A stretch of 64,000 nt of DNA from Argyresthia goedartella. Its lineage: Eukaryota > Arthropoda > Insecta > Lepidoptera > Argyresthiidae. The notes below the pieces were generated by a model that had not been told where the DNA came from, did not search any database, and saw only the letters and a list, made by a program, of their open reading frames with translations. Each line of letters starts with the position of its first letter. The first letter of the stretch is position 1. Made by a program: the position numbers and the translations under genes. This document shows, piece after piece, positions 41,990-53,957 of this stretch. Location: assembly GCA_949825045.1 (NCBI GenBank), contig OX463813.1, positions 6,572,001 through 6,636,000 of the forward strand. The letters are read 5' to 3'.

Positions 41990-44540
41990 TCTGATGGTAG
42001 ATAATGTACGTAAGACTATTTCTCTTTGGATTGCCATAAAATAACACTTCTAAGAAGCTCTTTGACGTCAATGTTTCGAGTGTTGGATCGATGTAACTTC
42101 GAGTGGAGATCATACCTAATAATAAAGATCTTACGACTTATTGTTCTAGAGTTATTATTAAATCGGGTGCAAACGTCAAGTCCTGCTTTTAACATGTGTT
42201 ACATTACATGCTTATGTTACCGGCAATCTGTTTAATACAGGTATTCTATGCAATACAAAGGCAATGTATACAACGTGTCAATGAATAAACGTATAATGAG
42301 AAACTAATTTGTTCAGAATCACGAGCAGAGTCGATTTCACTGACTTTAAATATAGGTCATATTTTTGAAGAAAAAAAGTTATTTTTGTTGCCCGGTCTAT
42401 TTATTGCTAAGCCTACTTAGGCGCGACTGTCCAGTTTAACTGACCCCGGCCTATACTCTACTCACGCTGAATAGAAGCTCACATGGCTGCTGGCCGGGCG
42501 TCCGCCGACTTATCTTAGCCAAAATGAAACCTGATTTCGTTGTCTTTACTAAGCAAAAGTACTATTTAGTATTCTGTGGCAAAACGCAAGGATAAATTCG
42601 TAGGTCCGCTCACTTTCTTCATCCGTATAAAAAAATATAGACAGCCTCTGCGTCGCGCGCGGCGAAACATCGAGTGAGCGAGTGAACAAATCACGTAAGG
42701 GGGAGGGCTAGGGGTGGATGTGAGGTGTCCGGGATCTCTTTTTTTTTGTTTTGTTTAGTCCATGAGTGCTTATTTTTCTGCCTTTAGGTGCGCAAGCGCA
42801 TGCGCGGCGCATGCCACGCAATGGCATTTCGATACACAAATGTGGAATGAATATTGCAAAATGGTGATGTAATGACAGTGTCGATCAAGCTGTGTCGGTG
42901 TAATTTGAGCGGTTCGGGGTACGAGTGTCTCTCAGAACAATGCTAGCAGGCCTATCTACTAAAACGCAGCCCGTGTACAGTAGGTGTAGCTAAATTTGTT
43001 TTACTAGTTTTACATCATCTAACCATTGATTTATTTCTAAATAGGTACTTACTATAATGTTGGTATGGTAACCTAACTAACCTGAAAAACTAACCCACTT
43101 TAGGTAGGTACTTACTGCCAGTCCAAAGCCTGAAAAAAGTGTGATGGATGATTTGACTGAACTCGCCGGTGGAGGAAGAGTTGTGAATCTGTCAGAAAGG
43201 ACCCAACAACTTAAGTCTCAATTATTTTCTATAATATTTGGCAAATATTTGTTTTGTCTTTCTCAACATTTTTTATTATAAAAAAATAAGTTGGGGTGTA
43301 CAAGGTTATGCGTGTCAATGAATAAACATTGACACGCTGTATAAGTTCAAAGTTCAAATGTATTTATTACTGTAGATATTTATATTTTCTTAGCAAACCT
43401 AATTTATTGCCTCTCCTCTTCACTCCTACAGTCTCCCGGAATTCAGCGACGCCTCATTTTTTAAAATCTGGCGAACCGATTGGGCCGTAGCATTTTGAAA
43501 AAACTGTTTCGATATACAAAAAACTAGTATAATTATCTAATCTGCTCACAAAATTTCGCGGGAATCGGTCCAGAAATCCAACTTGTAGAGGAGTACAACC
43601 GGACAGAAATCAGCACAGAAATCTGGAAATCCAAACCCACGAAAGTATAACTGCCCAAGCTGAAGAGACCTATTATTAAATGTTCTGTGGAAGAGACACT
43701 TCACTCGCGCGTAACGGGCATAAAGTCGAGTTTACGGCGCGCTGAGAAGTGACGATCTAAACAAAATATCTATCTATGGAATATCATAATATGGACTCGA
43801 GATTAGTTATAAACACGCGTTTTATCGTTCTGTTCACGTTGGACTAATCAAATTTTCCATATGGTCTTACCACAAAAACATAAACTCCTGTTCAACACTT
43901 ATTTAAAGACAAAAATTTATATGTATGGGTTTGACGATTATGTTGAGGTTAAACTATGTGTAACTTTTTTGTAGTAAGACGGATATAGTTTAAGTGGAAA
44001 ATGCGTTTGAGAGAAGAGCACAGCCATCATCTGTACGTGTCACTCACACAAACGCATTTTTCAGCTTAGAACAAAAACTTAGTTTCGCATCGAATCCTCA
44101 TTAAGATAATTCGCAAACATTAAAATAACCTTCGATACAGCGGAATCAAACCTTGAATCATTTTCGTCTAATAATACCTGCAGAGTGAATACGGATTTAT
44201 TGCCGATGACATCACTTTGCAAAGTAAAGCCAAAAGTACAGTAGCAACGGCGTACTGATTGTTTCCTTCGAGGAAAAGTTGGTATGGCTCCAACATTATG
44301 AAACGATACGAGGTGTTGAAGCAATTTGAGGAAAAATGCATGTGCTCCTAACTTCCCAACTGAAAGTAACCAGTGATTTTATTGCTGAAGGACCCACGAT
44401 TTCGTTGGTCATTTAGGAAATAAGCTGATAACTATTTTTATTCCTTACAGACCAACTATGCAGTCAGTCCGAGGAATAATATCAAAATCCTCTTAGAAGC
44501 TATGTGCTCCTAGTACTTTTTGCAAGTTTGTATCACCATA
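41990..44540. other. Long intron stretch, mostly unassigned
   Basis: 43370-43450 resembles LINE 3' UTR H in reverse. 42470-42720 is GC-richer (GGCCGGGCGTCCGCCGACTT) and has splice-like sites around 42466-42520 that do not fit the gene's phases. 42795-42820 is a small self-complementary GCGCATGCGC block. Minus frame 44079-44324 (81 codons) is unrecognised. Confidence 0.4.
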
Positions 44541-44544
44541 TTTA

Positions 44545-45000
44545 TGCCTAGGATTGACCGAGCGGATTCGCGGATTCGCGGATTCGAATCCCGAGGCTGA
44601 CCATGTGCCAAAGAGATAAGTAATACAGGTGACATTTAATTAGCCGTACCTGATTATGAACAACTTTCCCCAAAAAACAAATGGCCAACAACGAAAAAAA
44701 ATTGTACTTAAATAATCAACTCATCGGGTCAATGTACTTAGGGACGATTTTTTGGGAAAGTTGTTGATAATTATGGTCGGCTAATTAAATGTGAGACGTT
44801 GTAACGGACATGTAAAACATAGTGAGGAAACCTTTAGATATCCATGTCTGCGGCGATGGGCTAGCCACCTTATGAAAAATGGTGATTTAACTAACTGGCT
44901 TGTTCGTGTGCCAGTGCCACCCCGCGTGGGAAAAGACTTGATGCTACGGTTGTTTGTATCGAGGAATTATTTCCATATGGAAAGGATCATTGCAAGAATG
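44545..45000 (+). mobile_element. SINE F-type sequence split by TIR element O
   Basis: 44560-44624 has a tRNA-like GGATTCGAATCCCGAGGCTG and GACCATGTGCCAAAGAGATA. Element O copy 2 occupies 44625-44795. 44800-44960 continues with AACGGACATGTAAAACATAG, GCGGCGATGGGCTAGCCACC and ACTAACTGGC, the body of SINE F. The 74-codon frame over it is a shadow. Confidence 0.6.
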
Positions 45001-45329
45001 TTAAACATCAACTAATAGTCAGAATGAATCTACATGAAATCCTCCTTAGGAATTTACATGCAGATCTCACGCCTTACAACCACCGCAAAAAGAACCTTAA
45101 AACCACAAAGAAAGGTGTAGATTACGATAACGGAGGCGGCAAGAAGGTATAAATATTCAAAATGAAGTGAAGGAATTCTGGAACCAGCTGCATTTGGTTT
45201 TGAGGTCGTCTGAATAGCCCTTAAGTAGGTCGATTGCGCCAATCATTTAACCCGGAGAAAAATGGTTGAAACTAGCTTATAGTAAACTTGCAATAGTTAC
45301 GGGTGTTTGATGTAATATGTGTTTGATTT

Positions 45330-46015
45330 CACTGTTTCTGGTTCCCACGACAAAGGGTAGCCTAGTGTGGGGCCAAAAGCAATGTACATTTGTGCCTGTG
45401 TGTAAATGTACGTTTATGTCTTTTCCCTTACGGAGTTGCGCAAGCGCAGATCCAGCAACACAAAAAACTCCTATAGTTTAGGGGCGTTCATTTTAGGAGA
45501 TTTTGAAATTGCCATTTGAGCAATTTGAAAACTATGTAAAAGCGACTTTGTCTAAAATGTGATATTAAAATGTTCAAGATTACTTAAATGACGGGACTGT
45601 ATTGGGTTAATCTAACTCAGCACAGAGCTCGCTGTTAATAATTTTGTATTAATGTATTCCTGCTTATTATATATATAATTCTACTGAACGTGTGTATATC
45701 ACTGAACTCCTCCTAAACGGTTGGACCGATTTGAATGTTTTTTTTTTGTATGGCGTTTGGGTGGCGTCTTGAGTTTAGATTCACAAATCAGCCCGGCAGG
45801 ACAACGTCTGTCGGGTCCGCCAGTTATTTATAAGACCAATTAATTTTGTAATATTTGTACTAGTTAAACACAACCAATTTTTAAAAGAGATCTTTAAATC
45901 AATCTGTGGGAATTTCTTCGCTCTTTCCTACCAGAGTGGTCCAATGTAGAGAAGAGACAAAATTGCCATTTGTTATACATATATGTAAATATCTACTGTA
46001 ATAAATAATTTTTGA
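45330..46015 (+). mobile_element. SINE C tail and a LINE 3' end split by another tail
   Basis: 45340-45425 is SINE C (GTTTCTGGTTCCCACGACAA, GTGTGGGGCC). 45505-45660 encodes the decayed LINE C terminus (PFEQFENYVKATLS, then NVQDYLNDGTVLG). 45840-46015 is its 3' UTR. Between them 45680-45830 is foreign (ACGTGTGTATATCACTGAAC). Confidence 0.6.
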
Positions 46016-46331
46016 TTTAGATTTAATTACGTGAGGGGTTTCAAAAAAGTAAGTAAAACTCAACTTGCTTCGTTATTTTTATGTAAGACTAGACTAGTAT
46101 TAGATCATAGTGTAGCTAGAATCACAGTGATACAACTTAACAATAAATACAAATGGGAAACCTTACCTTTTGACATTTAGTCAACAAATCATTATTTACT
46201 TCATATTTTCTCTCGCAATTTTGCACTTAAAAATACGTTAGTATTGCCGAGAACTCACCCCTTCCCCAGGTGAGATTTGGCTGGACCAAAAAATATCTCA
46301 CGTAACTAATAAACGCCTTAGCCAGTAATTT

Positions 46332-46580
46332 TGACGACCCGAATGGCCGAGTCGGCAGTGACGCTGCCCACGAAACCAAGGGTCCCGGGTTCGAGTCCCG
46401 GTGGGGGCAAATGTTTGTTTGACGAGAACGGATGTTTGTACCCTAGTCATGGTTGTTTATCTATCTAAGTATAATATTTCTCTATATAAGTATATATATC
46501 GTTGTCTAGTACCCAAGATACAGGGAATCCTAGTTTGGGGCTAGATCAATGTGTGTAAAAGGTGTCCAAGGTATTATTTA
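46332..46580 (+). mobile_element. SINE family D, full length
   Basis: Head GACGACCCGAATGGCCGAGT and B box GGTTCGAGTCCCGG. The tail GGTGTCCAAGGTATTATTTA runs into a TTTTATTTTATTTTATTTAT microsatellite. Confidence 0.87.
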
Positions 46581-46836
46581 TTTTATTTTATTTTATTTAT
46601 TTATTTAATTCCATACTTCATTAAGGGGCTACCTAATAGCCGCTGCTATATATGTAGATATGAAGATTTCCTCTCCTCACGTTCTCCGTAATAAATAAAT
46701 AACAATATGCCTTTCTGCATGCCAATAAGATGTATAATTCTTCAATCGTAGGTAGTAGAACGCTGCCTGTTTATGAAATATTTTCAATAGGATTGTTACA
46801 TCAATAATTCACCAAGTTAAAAAAATTAAAAAAAAA

Positions 46837-47225
46837 CCGGTCAAGTGCGAGTTTAAATCGCGCACGAAGGGTTCCGTACCACCGTTCAATGGAAGCGATG
46901 GTGTGGAGTGAATAGTTTGGATTTTACACAGCAAAATATTGTTTACAAAGTTATTGGTGCGGTTACTTTCACACTCCATGTACGTAACCAGGTGCATCCA
47001 TAAGTTTGTATGTGGTATTGTTGTATGGGAGCCCCCTTAAATATTTCTTTTATCCTGTTTTTTTGTATTTGTTGTTATAGCGGCAACATAAATACATAAT
47101 CTGTGAAAATTTCAACTCTCTAGCTAGCTAGGTTCTTGAGATACAGCCTGGTGACAGACGGACGGACGGACGAACGGACGGACAGCGGAGTCTTAGTAAT
47201 AGGGTCCCGTTTGGAACCCTCAAAA
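46837..47225 (+). repeat. Family A repeat, young subgroup
   Basis: ACCGGTCAAGTGCGAGTTTA to GTCCCGTTTGGAACCCTCA. Matches 27580 and 39723 closely, with a 10-bp deletion after GTGGTATTG. Confidence 0.82.
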
Positions 47226-47279
47226 TCGACTTCAAGTTCGCGCCGTATTTCTTCTCCCCCTGTCGGGATGCGTATGAAG

Positions 47280-47637
47280 TGTCACCGTAAGATAGTCCAT
47301 TGGTTGATAAACTAACGCGTTAGTTAGTAAACCAGACCGACAGGGTTTATTTTGTTCTTACTTGTCAACCTAACACGAAGACTATTCGGGGGCTTCGCTG
47401 CGCTCGCCCCCTCTAGTCTTGGCCTAACCTACCGCAGTGTTTGCTCTGGTATTTCGTTTGCAATTCAAATTTAAACCAGTTTACTATTTAACGGTTTTAA
47501 CCGTTAGTTTATCAACTAACGCGTCATATGGTAAGCATTACGCTACAGTTTACTATCTGTCGATAGTTGTTGACCAACTAACGCGAAAAAAACGTTAGTT
47601 TATCAAGTAACGGTTTTGACAATCTTACGGTGACATA
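47280..47637. mobile_element. Core-module element with N ends, copy 2
   Basis: GTCACCGTAAGAT at the left and CAATCTTACGGTGACATA at the right. Core at 47360-47452 in plus sense. The N arms contain many GTTAGTTTATC and GATAAACTAAC repeats, which could fold back. Confidence 0.8.
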
Positions 47638-47639
47638 AA

Positions 47640-50185
47640 CGTACATGAACAGTCCTCATCAAAACGTTTTCTGCACGGAACCACAAACCAAAACGTCATT
47701 TGTATTTTTTTGCATTTGTTGATTTTTTCAAAAAGCGCTAAATCAATTTGGATAAAATTTATATGGGACCACCTCTGGAGGCCTTTTGATAGGTATCAAA
47801 ACAAGCATCACCAAACCACCACCAACGGTGTAATCACGTAACAAACACAAAAACAGACGAATTGAGAACCTGCTCCTTTTTGAAGTCGGTTGAAAATAAA
47901 AATTAATCTAGAATACTTATCAAGTGGTCAAAAACGCATTAATTTATTTTATGACTGTATCATCAACACATCAAAACATCCCTTTAACTTAACACCAAGC
48001 TTAATTCATCACGTGTAAGTTAGGCACCCTCCCATATGATGAGTTATTTCCGCTAGACAATAACACCAACTTCCGGCACACAGATTATGTTCGTTTGTTT
48101 CTTCAAGCGCATACCTACATCACAGATGTTATTTGTTAGTGACTATAACATTTTCAATCTGAACGAGCGTGAAGTTAGGTTTACATCAGAATCTTTTGAA
48201 GGGTCGTAGAAGCGAACCACTATCAATGGATGGAGTAGATATGATTTAGTTGTTAAATAAGATCGATTTAGCGCAGTGAGAATAGCAGTAAGTAGAGTAC
48301 TAAGTAGCTTATAAAGCAGCTTGAAAACTGCTGACTGCCGGCTACACTTATTCAACTTGATCAGCAAAAATACCTTTTTATCGCTGTAAATGGGCAATTC
48401 ATCATATATGCGTTAGTTTAAGTTCCGCCCCCTTATCGACACTCTGACCCTGTGTGGGTAATTACCAGTTTAGTGGGGAAAGCGAGTGCCCAATTAGTAG
48501 AGTTTACTTCAGTGCAAGTGCAAGATGCAAGGCTGGATGTCTTGAGAGAGAAATACCAAAGATTTTGTTCTAATTAAAATGTAGGTACCGAAGTCTTAGG
48601 AATAATCTAATTATCATTGCCTGCTTCTCAGCGACAGCAACAGTAAACAGTCAACTTACAAATGATTTTTCAGCCTTAGAAAAATAAAACACTTGGCTTC
48701 AAAAAATTAAGACATTTAAAAATTGTCACGTAGGTAATTCAACTTTCATTTTACGCGAAATTTTTGCACTTCGACAAAAGTTTATAAATATTTCTACGCT
48801 TTCCTCGCAAAACTAGCTATTATAATAGGTTCTATATGGCCGAACAATACTGAGCTGAACAAAAACATAATCACATGATGAATCAGAAAGCACCGGTTAG
48901 GTATCAACTATCAACGCCGCCATTTTATATTTCGCCGCCTTTTTTATACCGCGAAAGTGACAGGTGAGTCACTGCGTCCGGAATTCGGACATTCGCATTC
49001 GGTCTAATTTTTTTTCGCTCCGGGCATTGGAACTTACATTGAGCCTAATGATTAACTGTGCTGATATTTATGATCATAATAATTATGTATTCAGTACATC
49101 CACCTACATACAGTCACTAAATTCACATTTCAAAGAACATATCATGATACAAGATCTGACGGCCCACAAACAGATTGAGTCAATATTTACCTTTCTATTT
49201 TGTATTTAAGTTGTGAAAAATCAACCCAAATACATTTAAACACGCATTTTTTGCTTTGAACACAGATTATTTCAGTTCAATTTCGACTAAGCCATAGCTC
49301 TAAATAGTCGACTGTGGACAAAAGTTAGCGCAACTAAAACAAATGGAACAACTAAAAACACACACACAAATCACGTCTAAAGACTTCCTTGACAAAATTA
49401 AAAAAACGGCGCAAGCGCTGTTGTTTCTTAGCGCTAAATTAGATGCATCTATTTTAATTCCGCTATTCCGCCACACACGGACGCTATGATTCTCAGCACA
49501 GACCATTAAATGCAAGACAAGAGCATTGCCAACTAATACAGTGCAGACATATCGAATTGATTGTGAAATCCACACATCTTTTGATTGATTTAGGCAAAGC
49601 AAAGACCAAAAGGATGGACGCAAAATAGGAGTATTGCATTACTAGCTAAACAATGGGGCTTTTTATTCTCCGAAAAGGAACGAAAGTGAGGGACACAGCT
49701 ATGTATACCGCATAACTCTGCCATGCTTAAGATAAGAACAGTAAGCCGACATTTTGTCAAAAACGAGTCAACGCAGATTCAGAATCAGGCAACGTAGTGA
49801 ACTCTATCATAAAAATCCCTCCCTTATTATTTAGCTAGATTCCTTTATTTCAGTAAGTATATGAGCAGAAAGTCTATTAACCGAAAAAAAAAGTACAACC
49901 ATAATGAATTGTTATTTTCCTATCATCTGTTTTCCTTACCATATTGACAGTAACTACTGAACTTACTGCGGATATTGTGAGCGACTTAAGCGACTTGCTT
50001 GGCTCAAACACTTTATTGTCATTTAAAAATATATAAAAAAAACTAAATACAAGATCAATAGTTATACGTATCAGAACGTCAGATAAGCTAGATATAAGAA
50101 AAGGAAAACTTATGTCGCTCAGTTTTTATTTAAAAGTAAAAATGTGATCAAAACTTTACGCGCCATTTTCTCGGATTCATGTAAA
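47640..50185. other. Long intron stretch, no gene or repeat recognised
   Basis: About 2.5 kb, AT-rich. 47690-47880 resembles a LINE tail (ATGGGACCACCTCTGGAGGC). The minus frame 49300-49623 (107 codons) has no splice fit. Nothing else supported. Confidence 0.4.
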
Positions 50186-50189
50186 TATA

Positions 50190-50372
50190 TAAACATAAAC
50201 ATTTACATACAGGCACATACATTGCTTCTGGCCCCACACTAGGATAACCTGTGTCGTGGCAACCAGAAACAGCGGCGTCACACACATATCAACATCCAAG
50301 AGCTGCGGATTTTGTTTCTCTTTACTCCCAGCCGGGCATCGAACCCGGGACCTCTCGCATGGTATGCAGCGC
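50190..50372 (-). mobile_element. SINE family C
   Basis: Reverse. CTTCTGGCCCCACACTAGGA, CAGCCGGGCATCGAACCCGG and GGGACCTCTCGCATGGTATG. Confidence 0.82.
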
Positions 50373-50539
50373 AACAAGAGCAACACCAAAGAGGATGTCC
50401 AGCATACTTTCTGCTAATATTGTAAGCACGGCAGAACGCTGTCCCTCACATTCCTACGATATTACAGTGTCGTAACAATATCGTAGAATTGACTATGTCA
50501 TGATATCGTCAACCATCATGGTTGAATTAGAACTTTCAT

Positions 50540-50680
50540 TGAACGAAGAATTATTTAGGGCAAAACACCGGGGTAGCTTAGGTGAAGATCAAAGGGGGCG
50601 AGCGCAGCGAATCCCCGAATATTCTTCGTGTTAGGTCGACATGTATAACACAAAAAATACCACGTAATACTGAATACAAA
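50540..50680 (-). mobile_element. Core-module copy with unrecognised ends
   Basis: A diverged core at 50557-50650 (GGGGTAGCTTAGGTGAAGAT, AAAGGGGGCGAGCGCAGCGA). Neither B, B2, M nor N ends are visible. A SINE F begins right after. Confidence 0.6.
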
Positions 50681-50694
50681 TCCTTTTAAAAAGT

Positions 50695-50985
50695 TGAGCT
50701 CCGTGTCTAATGGGTTTCGTGTTTGCTTCTCACGCAGGAGATGCAGATTCGATTCCTGAACATGTACCAATGAGATAATTAATTTATCTTAAGTACATTA
50801 TACGGACGTTCTAACGGTGATTGAAAAACATCGTGAGGAAACCTTCATTACTCCATAGCTGCGGCGATGGGCTAGGCCCCCTGTCACGCAAAATGGATTA
50901 TTGAATAACTGGCTCAAAGTGGGCACAATTGTGCCTCGGCCAGTACGTATGGGAAAAGGTGTGACGCTTTGTTATGTTTAAAAAG
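50695..50985 (+). mobile_element. SINE family F, full length
   Basis: CTAATGGGTTTCGTGTTTGC, B-box-like GATTCGATTCCTG, GTACATTATACGGACGTTCT, GCTGCGGCGATGGGCTAGGC, then GGCTCAAAGTGGGCACAATT and AAAAGGTGTGACGCTTTG. Confidence 0.82.
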
Positions 50986-51117
50986 ACATGTTTTCGTGAA
51001 ATTCAACTCTTTGTGATCATTTCAGGAAATAATGGCCATTTCATGATATAGATAGACAATCCATGCTTGGCTATTTCATAAAATAATCAAATTCTACGAT
51101 ATAGCTCAGACAACACC

Positions 51118-51300
51118 TGGACGATCTCTGTGGCGCAGAGGTTGTGGCTCCGTCCCGGGTTCGATCCCCGGGTGGGGGTAGAAAAAAAATGCCCCAGGTC
51201 TTGGATGTTTATATGTGTGTGACGTCGCTGTTTCTTGTACCGACGACACAGGGTATCCTAGTGTGGGGCTAGAATGTAAATGTGTATGTTTATGTTTAAC
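51118..51300 (+). mobile_element. SINE family C, full length
   Basis: ACGATCTCTGTGGCGCAGAG head, B box GGGTTCGATCCCCGG, then AGGTCTTGGATGTTTATATG, CGACACAGGGTATCCTAGTG and an ATGTAAATGTGTATG tail. This is the reference copy for the split one at 59232/61632. Confidence 0.87.
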
Positions 51301-51560
51301 ACCACTATAAAACCAGCCTCTGCAAACCTGCATGGAAAAAGGCAATCCAAGTGTTGTTGACCATTTATATTAATAAGCTTACTAAGATAATAAGATAAAC
51401 AAGTCATTACGAACAATCATACATTTTATCTTCCCACTCTATCTTGATGACTGTGGTATAAGAACGCAGGAGTTCTGTATTCACTTATTTTCGGACCTTG
51501 AGCTCAATCATCCTTTATTATCCTAATTTCTAAACTCACTTCTTAGCACTAAGTAAAAAC

Positions 51561-52345
51561 TAGGGATGCAACCGATACGATACCGATACCGATGCATCGG
51601 CGATATTTCGGGTTTGCCGATATATCGGCATCGGCGATATTTTTATGGCCGACACAACGATACTTTTCAATTTTCGCGCTTTAAAAATGGCAACAAATAT
51701 AATGATCACCAAAATATCTTTTTCCTACCCAAAATGGATAAATGAACACCAAAAGTTGCTAAAAATATCAGGGCAAAATACTGCGGTAGCTTAAGGTAGG
51801 TTAAGGGTAAAGGGGGTGAGCGAAGCGAAGCTCCCTTTATCGTTCGTGTTAGGTTGAACATGTAAGAACAACAAAAATACTTAAAACATAAACTTAAGTA
51901 CACAAAACATAAAAAGAAGTTTGGTGATCATTTATCCAAAGACAATTTGGTGGACATTTATCCATTCTGGCAGTCATTTCGAATTTATTGGTAGTAAAAT
52001 AGGTGCGTTTTTGGTAATCGTTTAAAAATAAGCATTTAAAAATGTAATTTAAACGCGCGTGTTGTTTCGTCAATTTGTTTGCAAACGAGGCACGAACTAT
52101 GCTCGGAGAAACCCCGCGCTCTATTTATAATTAAAAATCTGATTAATGTCAATTTTAATTACTAAAACTGTATCAACTTGTCTATATTTTTTGTATAACG
52201 TAATAATAAAAAACTTGACTTGTATGTTATCTATTTAACCTTCATTTTCTAATTCAATTAGTGAATCGGTATCGGTATGTATCGCCGATATTTTTATAAG
52301 TTTATCGGTATCGTATAGGCAAAACGGCGTTTCGTTGCACCCCTA
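51561..52345. mobile_element. hAT-type non-autonomous element with perfect 8-bp duplication
   Basis: Ends TAGGGATGCAAC and GTTGCACCCCTA, characteristic of hAT transposons. Flanked by GTAAAAAC at 51553-51560 and 52346-52353. Subterminal repeats of CGATACCGATACC and ATCGGTATCGG occur near both ends. No transposase frame. A B2 element is nested inside. Confidence 0.92.
51689..52034 (-). mobile_element. Core-module element with B2 ends nested in the hAT element
   Basis: GGCAACAAATATAATGATCA to CGTTTAAAAATAAGC, core at 51765-51869. Flanked by TTTAAAAAT at 51680-51688 and 52035-52043. Confidence 0.87.
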
Positions 52346-52507
52346 GTAAAAACGTCCTCTTTGTCCCTTGATGCGCTGCTGCAAGGCATACATAGAAAGC
52401 AATTATGTGTAGAACGTTCCTAAAACACCAGTTAAGCCGAGGATATGTGTTGCAATAATACATGTCAAGTCAACAGAATACCAGCAGAGCCTTGCCTAGC
52501 TACTTAC

Positions 52508-52565
52508 CAGAGGCAGGTGTACAGTCGTAGAGCCTTGTATGGCAAACTTGAGGTTTTATTCTATT
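52508..52565 (-). CDS. Cep170: Tentative CEP170 exon (58 nt)
   Basis: Weak candidate. A strong donor CTCTG|GTAAGT (GT at 52507-52506) follows 19 open codons, after an acceptor reading TCTATCCTAG (AG at 52567-52566). It would enter on a codon boundary and leave one base over. These are precisely the phases needed to join the candidate at 57437 to the microexon at 36471. The peptide (including RLYDCTPAS) is not recognisable, and a second acceptor at the AG just upstream of TTTGCC gives another open frame. The region is not in an obvious repeat. Listed because the phase fits and the donor is good. Confidence 0.22.
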
Positions 52566-52744
52566 CTAGGATAGAACCTAATACCTAACCTTTCATGCAG
52601 TAAGAAAGGTTACGTGAACAACTTATATCTATCTTAGCCTTTTTCTGCAAGTACACCACCACAAGTATGGCTTTACGAATTCAAAATAAATCGGCATCCA
52701 AAAGCGCTCCATGGAAAATATCGCGAGGAAATATTTTAAGCCTA

Positions 52745-53078
52745 CTTAAGTTTATGTTTTAAGTATTTTAGATAAAGTAGGTTTCGCTTCGCTCACCCCC
52801 TTTACCCTTCACCTAAGCTACCGCAATGTTTTGCCCTGATATAAGCTGTGCAAATCAGTAGCGAAAAGATAGACTCTGAAAGTAATCAGCTGTTGTCGTG
52901 ACGCCATCTTGTTTTACATTATTTAACCAACACGCCAGCTTTCGGTAAGACACATTTTTAAACGTTTTCGACGATGCTTTATTTAAATCAAAATGCTAGA
53001 CTTGGTTAAGCGTCGGCATTTAATTAAAGGTCTAGAGAGTTAGTTATGTGTCTGATTTAACCAACCAACTACGACAGA
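52745..53078 (+). mobile_element. Core-module element, M right arm
   Basis: Truncated core at 52771-52858 following CTTAAGTTTATGTTTTAAGT, then GCTGTGCAAATCAG and the M arm to TGTGTCTGATTTAACCAACC and ACTACGACAGATA. The left M arm is absent. A Q scrap follows (53080-53155). Confidence 0.7.
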
Positions 53079-53159
53079 TACATTATGTATGACCATAATG
53101 TATAAATATTTCGACATCTTATTTATGGCATTCAAATTTCGAACGCCGACAGAGGTGGC

Positions 53160-53590
53160 TTCCGGAAACAAAGAATTATTAACTGAGCTATGTACATATG
53201 AAACTAAGTTACGTAGTTATGTGATGTTGTATCAATGACCTATTTACAACGATAAGAGCGGAAATATTCTGATTTGCTTTGTTTTGTTGCGTCCTTTGTT
53301 TTCATTTAAATTTAAAAAAAACACGACGGCGAGTATATTATTTGTTTGACAAGCCTATCTAGTAATATTCATACAAATTTTGAACATTTTACGCTCGCAT
53401 AGGGTAAAGTAAAGACTATAGGAGTTATCTAGCTAGTTTTTTAAAAAATAATTCGCAATTTCAACTTATACCTAAAAACGTACTAATTCGATGCGCAGCA
53501 AACTAATCCTAATTATTAAACACACACAAGTCTATAAAAATAACTTTCATACGATTTGTAGAGTCGTTAAAACGCTGGTGGAATAAATAC
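53160..53590. other. Intron stretch, nothing recognised
   Basis: AT-rich without repeat landmarks or exon candidates. Confidence 0.4.
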
Positions 53591-53690
53591 AACAAAATCT
53601 GTCAAGTGCGTGTCAGCCTTGCATACGAAGGGTTCCGAGTCACAAGAAAAAAAGCATTTTATTGTATGGGGACCTCTGTATTTTTTAAAA

Positions 53691-53957
53691 GGGAAATATT
53701 AAACTGCACATCAAAAATACTGATTTGCACAGCAAATATCAGGGCAGAATGCTGCGGTAGTTTAGGTGAAGGGTAAAGGGGGTGAGCGAAGCGAAGCCCC
53801 CTTTATCCTTCGTGTTAGGCTGAACATGCAAGAACAACAAAAAATACTTAAAACATCAAGTTGAGAACACATAAAATATGGGAAAACATAAAGTGTTTTT
53901 GCTGATCCTTTTTTGCTGTGCAAATCAGTATTTTTGATGTGCGATTAAGTACTAGCC
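53691..53957 (-). mobile_element. Core-module element with B ends, best-preserved copy
   Basis: 267 bp. GGGAAATATTAAACTGCACA to GCGATTAAGTACTAGCC, core at 53736-53835. Flanked by TTTTTAAAA at 53682-53690 and 53958-53966. Family A scraps lie on both sides (53600-53640, 53990-54055). Confidence 0.9.

Noticed and set aside
42466..42530. Possible 48-nt exon on minus ending TTCAGC|GTGAGT
   Set aside because: Phase 0-0 would be allowed beside some exons, but the acceptor is poor and the sequence context looks like repeat DNA; no family similarity.
44791..45015. 74-codon plus ORF
   Set aside because: Lies over a SINE F body and is present as non-coding sequence in other copies.
49300..49623. 107-codon minus ORF
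   Set aside because: Cys-rich composition without recognisable motif, no splice sites in phase and no repeat counterpart in the window.
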